Shown one piece after another: positions 7,777 to 16,724 of a stretch of 64,000 nucleotides of DNA. Origin of the DNA: Tubulanus polymorphus (lineage: Eukaryota; Nemertea; Palaeonemertea; Tubulaniformes; Tubulanidae). The notes beneath the pieces are model-generated. The model saw nothing but the letters and a program-made list of their open reading frames with translations. It searched no databases and was not told where the DNA came from. The stretch covers positions 2,501 to 66,500 of the forward strand of contig NC_134032.1 in the NCBI RefSeq assembly GCF_964204645.1, written 5' to 3'. Within the stretch, counting starts at the first letter, position 1. The number at the start of each line of letters is the position of its first letter. A program made the translations under genes and the position numbers.

Positions 7777-10205
7777 TTGGTGAGTTAAATCAACCGGAAT
7801 TAACCAATGCTTCTCTGATTTCTTCCATTTCCAGGTCCGACGAACACGAAGAACCGGCACCAAACCGAGCGCGACGCGATCCGGTCACCGCTCTCGGGAG
7901 CCCGGTGGTCAACCTCACACGTTCACTCCGCCTAAGTCCGGCGCAACATCAGCTACTCCGAAAGGGCCTCACTTATTGCCCGACTCCAAAAATCGGTTCT
8001 GATGCCGCCGCGACCGAGCGCACCAAGGGAGTGTGCCGATTCAACCGGCTAGTGAAACTCGACCATCACTTCCGAGACAAACCGGACCGCGAGGCTCCGC
8101 GTTTCCGTCTGCCCAGCAGTTGGGCTCCGGATGAAATAGAACCAGTAATCGCCGGGTTCTGCAACGACGCGCACGAATTGGCTCAACAAACCAGGGATAC
8201 GCGTCGCGTAAATGATAACCTCACTAAACAGGAACGCGAAGCCCTCCAGCAGCTGCGTGACAACACTAATATTGTCATCAAAGCCGCCGATAAGGGTTCC
8301 GCTACGGTTATCATGGACCGCGACGACTACGTCCACGAAGCCATGCGCCAACTAGCCGATCTCGAGTATTATCAGCCGCTGCAGCAACCGATCTTCGAAC
8401 AGACCGGGGAAGAAATTCGCGAAATCATCGAAAATATGGCTCGACGAAAAATCATCCCGCTAAAAACCGCCGAATATCTATTACCGCCCGATAATCCGAA
8501 ACAGAGGCAGTTCTATCTGCTTCCCAAAATCCATAAAGAACGCGAGAAGTGGACGGTACCCGATCGCGTACCGCCGGGGAGACCGATCGTCTCCGACTGC
8601 GGCTCCGAAACCTACGAAATTTCGGAATGGATCGACTACTATTTGCAGCCGATCGCCCGCGGTCACCCGTCGTACGTCAAAGATACCAACCACTTTCTAG
8701 ATATTTTGGCCGGTAAACAATTTAGCGCCGATGCGTTACTCGTCACCATGGACATCGATTCGCTCTACACCAACATCCCCCACGAAGAGGGTATCGCCAG
8801 CATCCGACAAGCTCTCCGAGATAACCCGAACCCGGGACGCCCGGATGCCGAGCTGCTGAAACTACTCGAAATCAGCCTGAAGAAAAATGACTTTAACTTT
8901 AACGAAAACACATATTTACAGGTAAAAGGTACCGCAATGGGTAAGCGTTTTGCTCCTTCTTATGCCAATATCTTTGTAGCCGAATGGGAAAAAGAAGGTC
9001 TGTCCAGAAGCGAACTCCAACCATCGCTATACGCTCGGTTCATCGACGACATCTACATAGTTTGGGAACACGGCCGCGAAACGTTGATGCAATTCATCGA
9101 CGTCCTACAAACAGTGAGCCGATCCATCAAACTCAAGTTCGAAATCAGCGACACCAGCGTCAACTTCCTGGACGTAACCACTTTCAAAGGCCCGCGATTC
9201 GAGACAAGTGGCACAGTAGACACCAAAGTCTACTTCAAACCAACCGATTCGCATCAATTACTACATCGATCCTCGTTTCACCCTAAACACACGTTTTCCG
9301 GTATAGTTAAAAGTCAAATTCTCCGGTTCCGGCGCATCTGCAATAACGATTCGGACTTACACGCAGCGTCCGGAACCGTCCTTAAAGTACTCAGAGGTCG
9401 TGGCTACAAAGACCGCGAACTGCGACACATCAAAAGCCAAGCTCTACGGCACCACGCCGAACGAGATCTACGAGAACAACAACGGGCCGACGAACCGCCG
9501 AAAAAGCGTTTACCGCTTATCTTACCTCACTCCGAAGCCAACCGAACCCTAGCCCGTAACATCCGAACCAGATTTACGGAACTGGCTACGGCCACCGGCC
9601 GGTCGGACGAGGTAACCACGGTCACCGCCTACACCAAGCACAAGAGTCTCAAAGATCTCCTAACTTCGTCGCAGCTCAAACCCACGGAGCCACCCCCTCC
9701 CCGAGTCCCCTCTTCACCGCATCGTAACAGAAATACTTCCGTTGTTTCCAATTCTTCTATTTCCAGGTCTACTCAAAGAACTCCGTCAACCCGACGTCGA
9801 GGCACCGAGAAATGCAGAACACCGAGATGTCGTACGTGTCCACTCGTCCGAGAAACAACCGTTTGCCGCAGCCACAACAAAATGCACGCGATCCGCAGCA
9901 CAATTAATTGCGCGACCCGTGAAATTGTATACTGCATCGAATGCACCAAGTGCAACATGCTGTACGTCGGCCAAACCGGAATGTCTCTACGAGAACGCGT
10001 CACTCATCACGTCTCACGCATCAGAACGAAGAATTCGACTCCAGTCTCGGACCACTTCAACCAAGTCGACCACACCCGCGAACACTTTCGGGTGTACGGT
10101 CTCCAACACCTACCAGGCTCCACGAGACCGATCCGCGAAGCAGCCGAACAAGACTGGATACGACGACTCGACACGAACACGCCCCGAGGCATGAACGTCC
10201 CGTAG
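7746..10205 (+). CDS. PLE ORF2: reverse transcriptase with C-terminal GIY-YIG endonuclease
   Basis: 819 codons in the -1 frame relative to ORF1, first codon after slippage at 7746. No ATG precedes the RT core (a GTG at 7905 is only the first alternative start), so expression by frameshift fusion of about 1,340 residues is the best reading. RT signatures: AADKG at 8284, LPKIHK at 8520, MDIDSLYTNIP near 8748, GTAMG near 8929, the catalytic FIDDI at 9039-9053, and the HPKHT/FRR thumb-side region to about 9340. A basic linker follows, then a Cys cluster CRTPRCRTC near 9812 typical of PLEs. The GIY-YIG nuclease has VYC at 9927, YVG at 9963-9971 and R/E residues to about 10178. PLE RTs prime from DNA ends or nicks and are related to telomerase. 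No stops or frameshifts were seen, so the copy could be active. A second CAG|GTC motif pair lies at 7834 and 9766. Confidence 0.92.
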   Translation, partial: LSISETNGSTIGELNQPELTNASLISSISRSDEHEEPAPNRARRDPVTALGSPVVNLTRSLRLSPAQHQLLRKGLTYCPTPKIGSDAAATERTKGVCRFNRLVKLDHHFRDKPDREAPRFRLPSSWAPDEIEPVIAGFCNDAHELAQQTRDTRRVNDNLTKQEREALQQLRDNTNIVIKAADKGSATVIMDRDDYVHEAMRQLADLEYYQPLQQPIFEQTGEEIREIIENMARRKIIPLKTAEYLLPPDNPKQRQFYLLPKIHKEREKWTVPDRVPPGRPIVSDCGSETYEISEWIDYYLQPIARGHPSYVKDTNHFLDILAGKQFSADALLVTMDIDSLYTNIPHEEGIASIRQALRDNPNPGRPDAELLKLLEISLKKNDFNFNENTYLQVKGTAMGKRFAPSYANIFVAEWEKEGLSRSELQPSLYARFIDDIYIVWEHGRETLMQFIDVLQTVSRSIKLKFEISDTSVNFLDVTTFKGPRFETSGTVDTKVYFKPTDSHQLLHRSSFHPKHTFSGIVKSQILRFRRICNNDSDLHAASGTVLKVLRGRGYKDRELRHIKSQALRHHAERDLREQQRADEPPKKRLPLILPHSEANRTLARNIRTRFTELATATGRSDEVTTVTAYTKHKSLKDLLTSSQLKPTEPPPPRVPSSPHRNRNTSVVSNSSISRSTQRTPSTRRRGTEKCRTPRCRTCPLVRETTVCRSHNKMHAIRSTINCATREIVYCIECTKCNMLYVGQTGMSLRERVTHHVSRIRTKNSTPVSDHFNQVDHTREHFRVYGLQHLPGSTRPIREAAEQDWIRRLDTNTPRGMNVP
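7811..7834 (+). other. Recurrent polypyrimidine-CAG motif (3' splice-site-like)
   Basis: A pyrimidine run ending in TTTCCAG before GTCC. Equivalent motifs end at 6761, 6914, 7136, 7154, 9766 and 10247. Five of them are read as S-R-S in the same codon phase. They resemble animal splice acceptors, but no convincing donors are paired with them, and using one here would not remove the ORF1 stop. Their meaning is open. Confidence 0.45.
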
Positions 10206-10253
10206 ACCGCCTCACTACAACAATTAACTCTCACTACTTTTTTACAGGGATAA
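10206..10253 (+). other. PLE 3' UTR, pyrimidine-rich part
   Basis: About 50 bp between the ORF2 stop and the block shared with the 353-bp unit. It ends in CTACTTTTTTACAGGG, another polypyrimidine-AG motif. Confidence 0.6.
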
Positions 10254-10317
10254 CCCGCTGCCCGTGCACTAGTGGGGTCTCCAAACCTTCGGTTTGGTCC
10301 CCTAACCTCTATCTCTA
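10254..10317 (+). promoter_or_regulatory. Structured 3' end of the PLE, shared with the 353-bp unit
   Basis: CCCGCTGCCCGTGCACTAGT leads into GGGG (10274-10277), which can pair with CCCC (10299-10302) around a perfect 7-bp hairpin CCAAACC-TTC-GGTTTGG (10281-10297). TAACCTCTATCTCTA (10303-10317) then runs into ACCTAACCC. The tandem unit keeps the outer block, outer stem and tail but has a different loop. The conserved parts are candidates for RT recognition. The CCTAACC end could anneal to the TTAGGG overhang. Confidence 0.8.
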
Positions 10318-10672
10318 AACCTAACCCTAACCCTAACCCTAACCCTAACCCTAACCCTAACCCTAACCCTAACCCTAACCCTAATTCATTAACCCTAACC
10401 CTAACCCATTAACCCTAATTCATTAACCCTAACCCTAACCCTAACCCTAACCCTAATTCATTAACCCTAACCCTAATTCATTAACCCTAACCCTAACCCA
10501 TTAACCCTAATTCATTAACCCTAACCCTAATTCATTAACCCTAACCCTAATTCATTAACCCTAACCCTAATTCATTAACCCTAACCCTAATTCATTAACC
10601 CTAACCCTAATTCATTAACCCTAACCCTAATTCATTAACCCTAACCCTAATTCATTAACCCTAATTCATTGT
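10318..10672. repeat. Proximal telomeric block with TTCATT variant repeats
   Basis: CCCTAA hexamers at first, then a regular alternation of CCCTAA with CCCTAATTCATTAA, plus some CCCATTAA. It is the centromere-side flank of the PLE. The ordered variant pattern differs from the near-pure telomere on the other side, so this block is older. Confidence 0.9.
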
Positions 10673-10880
10673 AATTAATCGTAATCATGTGTGAAATTAG
10701 AGAATCGGATAATTAGCGTAATCCTATTAACCTTAATCGTAATCCCATTAACCCTAGCTTGTAATTAATCGTAATCATGTGTGTAATTAGAGAATTGGAG
10801 GATTAGCCTAATCCCATTAACCCTAGCTTGTAACTAATCATAATCATGAGTGTAATTAGAGATTTAGAGAATTAGTGAAG
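10673..10880. repeat. Degenerate subtelomeric repeat, three copies
   Basis: Three diverged copies of a 60-90 bp unit starting near 10669, 10758 and 10826. Each contains TTGTAATTAATCGTAATCAT, GTAATTAGAGAATT and, in the first two, ATCC(C/T)ATTAACC. It may have grown from decayed telomeric repeats. Confidence 0.6.
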
Positions 10881-10902
10881 TACTAGTGAAAATCTGTCAA
10901 CC

Positions 10903-10977
10903 ACCGACACCGGGACTCGAACCACGGATGTCTCGCTTGCCAGGCAGGCGATGCTCTACCACTTGAGCTATCGGGGT
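10903..10977 (-). other. tRNA-like relic (Ala-GGC-like), minus strand
   Basis: On the minus strand, an A box TAGCTCAAGTGG and a B box GGTTCGAGTCC are intact and the D stem GCTC/GAGC pairs. The anticodon loop can be read CTGGCAA (GGC), as in the 353-bp unit. The acceptor stem pairs poorly and about three extra bases lie between the D and anticodon arms, so a working tRNA is unlikely. It is probably the head of an old SINE; no SINE body was recognised beside it. Confidence 0.5.
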
Positions 10978-11687
10978 GACTTGCTGGTTTTCACCTTTGA
11001 TTCGTTGTTAGCCTTCTGGCACAGACTAGTGTTAGGATCACAGATAGAGGTTTTGTGGCTCTTGACCATTAATAACGCACCGAATTATTAACTCATTGAC
11101 TATTATTCAACCCTTTTCATAGGTTGTTCACTTGCGTAAGGGTCTTTTCTCTCTGCCTGAAACATTTCAGGCAACTACGATCATCCTTAAGGGAATTAAA
11201 ACAAGTTTTAAGGGGTTATATTTTCAGGTCTGGACAGAGTATTTTCGCGTATTTTCACCTATCTCCGACACTCATTTTCGCAACCTAGGCTCAATGGAAG
11301 CCCGCACCCGAGGTTTTAATGCTTCTATACATACTATAGGGCCCCTTCTAAATACCTGACATGTTTCAGGGCCCTGAGCATCTACAAAGGGTCTTGTGAC
11401 CCCCTGAAATGTGCTCGCACGGCCGTCTGAGACCTCTGGTAAATCCGTGCGTCAAAAGGTAGAAAGGGGTGACTTGCAGGTCTAGGGTCCTTTTATAAGA
11501 TTTGCACACTTTGATTAGACCCTCCCCTAGGTCACTGAGAAGTTTCAGAGCCCTAGGGCCACTATTAAGGTCGTAGGAGATGTTAGAAGCGTCATTTTTC
11601 ACGTTTTTCATGTCTCATGTGTATTTTGGCGTATTTTGACACTGATTTTTCGCGTTGGGTCCGCCCAGACCCAACGGACCCCCACGA
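10978..11687. other. Subtelomeric repeat DNA, no gene
   Basis: No ORF has family features. A motif like CTGANANGTTTCAGRGCCCT recurs near 11147, 11355 and 11545 and resembles phrases at 25920-26130, such as GAAGTTTCGG and TTTTAAGGG. This suggests the same subtelomeric family on both sides of the BEL/Pao insertion. Confidence 0.4.
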
Positions 11688-11755
11688 CCCATCTTTTCAG
11701 ATTGAATCCATCAACTTCAGGAAAATAAGTAGCCAGAAAATTCGGAATCTTTCAA
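11688..11755 (+). repeat. Isolated partial monomer of the 102-bp satellite
   Basis: ACCCATCTTTTCAGATTGAA through GAATCTTTCAA matches the satellite at 30801-44216 nearly base for base over about 67 bp, 19 kb from the main array. It stops exactly where the candidate BEL/Pao LTR begins (TGTCATGAC), so the LTR element probably inserted into a monomer. Confidence 0.75.
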
Positions 11756-11961
11756 TGTCATGACTGTTATGCTATATTTTACATTTCAATATCTTATAAG
11801 TTACAGTCTATGGTTTTGTATACAGTATTCTCAAGTTGGCATCCAGTCATACCACAAACTATTCCCAATCAACTGTTAAATGTTAACCAACCATATAATC
11901 ATGTACGCTATATACAGTCCTCTGAATAAAGCCGTTAGTCAGTAGAGTTCATATTACTACA
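11756..11961 (+). repeat. Candidate 5' LTR of the BEL/Pao element
   Basis: Starts TGT and ends ACA, contains CTATATACAG near 11908 and a poly(A) signal AATAAA at 11925-11930, and lies upstream of Gag. The sister LTR is missing, so it cannot be confirmed by self-comparison. Confidence 0.5.
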
Positions 11962-12037
11962 CCGTGTTGGTCGTTTACTTTGGGTCCGCCGCATTTCAGT
12001 ACATTTGGTCCCTCGAGCCTCTACTAGTGATTTGGAA

Positions 12038-13210
12038 ATGGAAAAAATGGAGAAACTCAAAGCGTCACGTGCAACCCATCGATGACAATTTACTAAGCTG
12101 AAGTGATGTGACCAGTCGTTGCGTGAGGAAAATCTAGTAGAAGGTACGTCATTTTTGTAAAATATGAAATTCAAAATTTGAACTCTTAGAAAGTTTGGAC
12201 TGTCAAATCTTAGAGGAAGCGCATGTGTCTATCACATCTTATATAGACTTGGTTGTCGAATTCGACGAGTATATTTGAGAACGGAAGCTTGAGGTGGACA
12301 CATTGGCTTTCAGTGAGCTGGCATTAAGGATGAAAGCTTCAACCACCAATTCACAAAATTCGAGGGGCGCTAATAGTCAGTCGATTAACTTACCGAGTCT
12401 TAAGAATTCATGTATTTAGTGGTCAGTTGTTGGAGTGTCAATCCTTCTGGGATCTGTTTATTGTCACAGTGGATATCAGACCAGATTATTAGATATTGAA
12501 AAGTCCAGCCACCTTTTGTGTTATTTAAGCGGTGAGGCCAAGACTGCAGTAGAAAGGTTATCGTTGTCGGCAACGAATTATCAGTCAACAAAGAAATTAC
12601 TTTTTTCACGTTATGGTCAACCACACAAAATTGCGGAGGCGCACTTGATAGCGTTAACAAACAGATTTGCACCGTCCATCGTCTGATAAGAAATCACTTC
12701 GTTCGTTTTATGACAGTATAGAAGTTTATGTTCGTTCGTTAGGCCGACATAAAAATTCTTACGAGACATTACTAGTACCAGCAATCTTATCGAAATTACC
12801 AAATGTTATCAAGGCCAATCTTACTCGGATTAATGTAAAAATGAATGGTAATTGGATGATTATTGCAAGCATTGTTAACTGAAATTTTTAATTTTGGATT
12901 TTTGCAGCGATTCACCCCTACCAGAAGAACGTGGGCACTACACCTCTACACTTCGCACCAATACAACTCGAGATGTCCGGAGATACAGCTGTCTTTACTG
13001 TGGTGGTAACCATACCCCCACTCTCAGCGATAAGGTCACGGATGTCAACAAAAGGCTTCGAAAAGTTCGTGAGTCTAATTTGTGTTTTAATTGTCTCGGC
13101 AAACACCGGCTTAATTTGTGTCGTTCAAAAATCGTTGTAAAAAATGTTCGCAAAATCATCATACGCCTTTGTGCGGTGCCGTGTTTTCGAATCGTATTAA
13201 TCCTGTGAAG
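12038..13210 (+). pseudogene. BEL/Pao Gag with zinc knuckles (broken)
   Basis: Coding signal begins at ATG 12038 (MEKMEKLKAS) in the coiled-coil-like N-terminal region, with stops by 12105. The core Gag domain (DUF1759 type) is recognisable at 12480-12880: HLLCYLSGEAKTAVERLSLS and, after a frameshift near 12670, LRSFYDSIEVYVRSLG and AILSKLP. After a further break, 12985-13180 encodes a zinc-knuckle region with CLYCGGNHTP, CFNCLGKHRLNLC and (other frame) CKKCSQNHHTPLC. Gag would package the element RNA. At least three frameshifts are needed to connect the pieces, so no product is expected. Confidence 0.8.
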
Positions 13211-13328
13211 CGAATCGTCCATTCATCAATTGGAGTGAACACCGAATCAACCTACGTCAAAAGTCGCGTCATCATCAAATCATGTCCCAATATCTCAGAG
13301 CTCAGCGAATGTTAGTCCGAAAATTTGC

Positions 13329-13675
13329 TTGAAAACCGCGGTCGTCTCGTTGCAGTCAGAAAGCGTAAAATTGGACGCGAATTTATTATTTGATGACGGA
13401 TCTCAACGGACCTTCTTCGCAGAGAAATTGGTTAGAGAGTTGGGTGTTCAACCAATTGGCAAAGAATTAATTAGTACAGGTAGTTTTGGATCTAACATGC
13501 CGAGTAATCAAGAAGTTGACGTAGTTAGCATTAAAGTTTCATGTAATGATAATTCAATAGAAATAATCGAAGCTTTAGTCATCCCCTTGATCACTTGACC
13601 CTTAGTTAATTTCCAATTAAATCTAAGCAAAATTCCGGAATTCAATGGGTTGAGGTTGGCACGTTTTTGTACGTC
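13329..13675 (+). pseudogene. BEL/Pao retropepsin, N-terminal part (interrupted)
   Basis: Aspartic-protease domain of the BEL/Pao type (DUF1758 family): LLFDDGSQRTFF carries the active-site Asp (D-D-G-S), followed by the flap-side region TGSFGSNMP. A TGA stop lies at 13596-13598, after which homologous coding resumes to the Polinton insertion point. The domain continues at 23864 beyond the insertion, in a frame consistent with one copy of the 6-bp target site. Confidence 0.85.
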
Positions 13676-13699
13676 AGTAATAGGAAAAGTGGGGTTTCA
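13670..13699 (+). repeat. Left target duplication and terminal inverted repeat of the Polinton
   Basis: TACGTC (13670-13675) is the target duplication; the element starts AGTAATAGGAAAAGTGGGG at 13676. Twenty of the first 24 bases match the reverse complement of the right end. Similarity falls off quickly after that, whereas Polintons usually have inverted repeats of hundreds of bp. Confidence 0.9.
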
Positions 13700-13941
13700 G
13701 ATAAATGGGTTTCATTGAGTACAAAGGAATTAAAAGATTTAGAAGGATTTAAAATAATCTATCATGGAAAAAATGAAGATGGTCATCATGATTTACAAAT
13801 TGTTGATTAAATTTTTAAAAAATACATTAATTAAATTAATGAATATCTAGAATCCGAAATGACTTATCTGAACAATTTAATTGCTCCGCATAGATAGACA
13901 AAAGTAGTGATCCATTAATGATTAATCCATTTTTTTTGTTA
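13700..13941 (+). other. Polinton left subterminal region
   Basis: AT-rich. A + strand open stretch without ATG runs through the inverted repeat to a stop at 13809 (contains KELKDLEGFKIIYHG) and is the only + strand coding-like sequence in the element. It is not recognised and may be the tail of a lost gene. Confidence 0.4.
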
Positions 13942-14283
13942 TCAATTTTGGAATTTCAGAAGTATTTTCATTTTTGATAGCAGTTGTTTCAGAATTATCA
14001 ATATCATAAATTTTATTTGATTTTTCATACATCCAATCAAAATGAATATAATTACAAATCCAGTTGTAAAATATAAATATTTATCAAATATTCTATTATT
14101 AGAAGTAGCAGAAATAAAAATATTTTCACCATTTTCATAAACATCTTTATTATCTATTTTTTCTTTTTTAGCTTTTTTATATTCTTGTGATTGAATTCCT
14201 AATATCCGAGACTGTTCAATTTGTTTCAGACTTCTCAGGTTTTTCTTCACAGTTAATTCCTTCACTTCTTCCACTTCGCTCAT
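13942..14283 (-). CDS. Small Polinton protein with one membrane segment
   Basis: 113 codons. The N-terminal half is charged (Lys/Glu). A hydrophobic segment YFTTGFVIIFILIGCM lies around residues 70-87, followed by a basic tail. It overlaps the start of the next gene by 68 bp in another frame. Not recognised by family; the last gene of the minus-strand cluster. Confidence 0.45.
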   Translation of the reverse strand: MSEVEEVKELTVKKNLRSLKQIEQSRILGIQSQEYKKAKKEKIDNKDVYENGENIFISATSNNRIFDKYLYFTTGFVIIFILIGCMKNQIKFMILIILKQLLSKMKILLKFQN

Positions 14284-14806
14284 TTATTGTAGAAAGATTT
14301 TTACTTTCAATATTCGAAAATGTTGTAACTCCAGTTGATAATAATGTCATAAATCCACCTAATTGAAATGATAAATATCCAATCCATTTATTTAATTCGG
14401 TCATAACTAAATAATCATTTTTTAAATCAGCATATAATCTATTTTCATCTTGAATTGGCAGCATATAATTACATAATTTACTATAACCTTTTACTACATT
14501 TTCTGATATCGCGTCATTAATTCTAGCTGTTCTCGCGGTTTCATAAATCTTAAATAATTTAATAATTTTATCTGATTTCATTGTATCTAATTCATTATAA
14601 GTTAAATTTTTACATTTTCCAGATGCTATTAATATTTCTAATTGATGTTTACAATAATGATAATATTCATGATTATTATTTGTTGTAACATTATTTAAAG
14701 CACCATCATCTGGATTTAATTTTGTTTCTGTTATTCCTAAATCATCTAAAGTTTTTTCAATTGGAACATCACCATTTTTAGATTTTATTTTCTTTTCACC
14801 TCCCAT
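14216..14806 (-). CDS. Polinton hypothetical protein, 196 aa
   Basis: Starts MGGEKKIKSKNGD; mostly polar, with a weak hydrophobic stretch LSFQLGGFMTLLSTGV near residues 143-160. No frameshift seen, one of the few intact ORFs of the element. Not recognised. Its position at the end of the capsid-gene side suggests a structural or accessory role, which is only inference. Confidence 0.5.
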   Translation of the reverse strand: MGGEKKIKSKNGDVPIEKTLDDLGITETKLNPDDGALNNVTTNNNHEYYHYCKHQLEILIASGKCKNLTYNELDTMKSDKIIKLFKIYETARTARINDAISENVVKGYSKLCNYMLPIQDENRLYADLKNDYLVMTELNKWIGYLSFQLGGFMTLLSTGVTTFSNIESKNLSTINERSGRSEGINCEEKPEKSETN

Positions 14807-14814
14807 TTATATAA

Positions 14815-15010
14815 CAAAAAAAATAGTTGTGATGTTGCAACTAGAATTTAACTAGAATGTAACTAAAAATCAACTAGATTAACAAACTAGTTGAATTATT
14901 ATTGTTTTTATTTATTTCTTGTTAAATCTAGTTGATTTTTATTCCAACTACCAATAACTAGAATTCAACTAGAATGTAACTAGAATTCAAATAGATCAAC
15001 AAGCCAGTTG
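14815..15010. repeat. CTAGTTGAA/TTCAACTAG repeat region
   Basis: A 200-bp gene-free spacer with about ten copies, in both orientations, of an ACTAGAATT or TAGTTGA motif. Examples are AACTAGAATTTAACTAGAAT near 14837 and AACTAGAATTCAACTAGAAT near 14956. The inverted copies could form hairpins between the two minus-strand genes. Confidence 0.6.
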
Positions 15011-15013
15011 AAT

Positions 15014-15580
15014 TTAAATAAATTCATATTTAAATGGGTGTTGTAATCTAAATAGTAATTTTGATCTTTTATTATTTTTCAATTTATCCATATATTCATT
15101 ATGTATATCATGTGGAATTATATCATTTTCCTCAAGTGCATTTTTCATCGATTTTCTATCTTTATTGTAGAATAAAACTAAAAATCTAATGTTTTCTCTA
15201 AAATCTTTAATAATTGAATTATATTTTTGATTTAAACCCCATGTTGTTATCCTAAAATGTCTACCAGAAAAAGCTAACTTTAGAATCATGTAAATTTGCA
15301 CAATCGTCTATAATGAATAATGTATTTGATCCTTTATATATATCAATTGCTATTTTAATACAATTATCTAAATTTTCTTTTACTGTTTAAGGATCTAATA
15401 TAATAAATTTATTATTTCTAGTAATATTTCTATCATAAGTTTGATTAAATTCATATGTTGGACAAAATAATATTATCAAAATAGTTTTTATAAACAGTTT
15501 CTAATAAATTTAATATAAAATAAGTTTTTCCACAATTTGTTACGCCAGAAATTACCATATTATGAGGCTCATATAAGAAT
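15014..15580 (-). pseudogene. Polinton genome-packaging ATPase (broken)
   Basis: FtsK/HerA-type packaging ATPase of Polintons and related capsid-encoding elements. Walker A is visible as SGVTNCGKTYF at about 15533-15565, Walker B as TLFIIDDC near 15303-15330. The C-terminal region GRHFRITTWGLNQKYNSI through FRENIRFLVLFY (15160-15275) is the conserved end. The segments lie in different frames, with a stop near 15388 and frameshifts near 15300 and 15470, so the gene is dead. It is about 190 codons here, near family length (~220). Confidence 0.85.
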
Positions 15581-15589
15581 AATTTCTAT

Positions 15590-16695
15590 TCATTTATATA
15601 TTTCTAATTTTACTTGATAATATCCATTCATTGAATTTATCTGGCCATCCAACCCATTTTACTAAAGAACATTTTTTTTCTTTTAACAGTTTTTGTTTTT
15701 AATACTTTTTCAATTTTATATTCTTGTTCTAGATTTTCAGTAGTTAAACTCAATTCTTCTTCATAAAACCCATCAACTTCTTCACCATCTAAATCTTCTA
15801 ATTTATAAACATATGGTTTTGTTATTATTACCTTTTTCGATCGTATCCCTTGTCAAATATCTTTTTATACTTAGAAATTCTAACATTTTGACCAACTTTA
15901 AATTTAGGTTCACCAAAATCATCTACAAGAAATGCTCCGTATAAATTATTCCAAACAATTTCAGCATTTTCAGGTTTTCTAGCATCAATAGGTTTCATTC
16001 CAATAGAAGAATGATAAGAATTATTATATCCTTCTATCAATTTTGGTAAAACATCAATCCATTTAAAAGTATTATTTGCTGTAAAATATTTCCACATTCT
16101 TGTTCTTAATGTTCTATTAAATCGTTCAACAACTGCTACTTTTTTATCCGATTTTGTTGAAAAATATTTAATATTATGATTGTCTAAGAGTTCATGAACA
16201 AATGAATTATCAAATTCTTTTCCATCATCAAATTGTATTTTTTCTGGTTTTAGTTTATCATCCGAAAGAAATTTTCTTAAAACATTTGATGTTTGTACAG
16301 CATCTTTTCTATAAAGTGTGGAAGCTCCATACATAACGACTAAAAATATCAATTACATTCAATATTCACCAATAATCATCATTATCTTTCTTAACATTTT
16401 TCATATCAATTAAATCTCCTTGCCACTGTTGATCTACATAACTTACCATAGTTTTACGAGTTTTATATTTTCTAACAATCTTATTATGTGTTGTATATGT
16501 TGGTTGTTCTAACATAAATTCATTTATATCTTTATATTTAACTAAATGTTGTGGGATTATCTTATCTAATTTATCTTGTTTTACTTGACGCCATATATTT
16601 TTGGTAGAAGAATAAGCAACCGAACTCTCAGGGTTGTAATATATATTTCTTAAATATTGTTCTTTAGTATTAGGAGTTTTTTTACCACCCTATTT
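15590..16695 (-). pseudogene. Polinton retroviral-type integrase with chromodomain (broken)
   Basis: DDE integrase that inserts the element. From the N-terminus (16690 downward): a zinc-binding-like region, then WQGDLIDM (first catalytic Asp, near 16420), a break at 16340-16360, and FDDGKEFDNSF (second Asp). ERFNRTLRTRMW follows near 16100 (the Glu, preceded by VAV rather than a gap) and then GVGQNVRIS-like C-terminal sequence. A chromodomain-like tail with YKIEKVLKTKTVKRKK and GWPDKFNEWI (15610-15730) follows another frameshift near 15690. The middle 174-codon part (15828-16352) is still open. Confidence 0.88.
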
Positions 16696-16724
16696 ATATA
16701 TTGTTAATTTTAACTTTATATTTC

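Larger units (their letters stand above)
4215..10317 (+). mobile_element. Penelope-like retroelement embedded in telomeric repeats
   Basis: A roughly 6.1-kb block bounded on both sides by telomeric repeats. It holds a repeat-rich 5' region, a TATA box, ORF1 with an SGNH hydrolase domain, ORF2 with a PLE-type RT and C-terminal GIY-YIG endonuclease, and a short structured 3' end that leads directly into CCTAACCC. The 3' end faces the centromere, as expected if the chromosome 3' end primes cDNA synthesis. Both ORFs are free of internal stops, so this copy may be intact. The exact 5' end is uncertain: I place it where telomeric repeats stop, but 4215-5978 could include unrelated subtelomeric DNA. 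Subfamily not assigned. Confidence 0.9.

Noticed and set aside
7750-7834. Intron between ORF1 and ORF2 (GT at 7750, CAG at 7834)
   Set aside because: Its donor lies after the ORF1 stop, so splicing would not join the ORFs; the -1 frameshift explains the layout better.
7905-7907. GTG start for ORF2
   Set aside because: The same frame is open upstream to the slippery site; GTG starts are rare in animals.
10903-10977. Functional tRNA gene
   Set aside because: Acceptor stem does not pair and extra bases lie before the anticodon arm.
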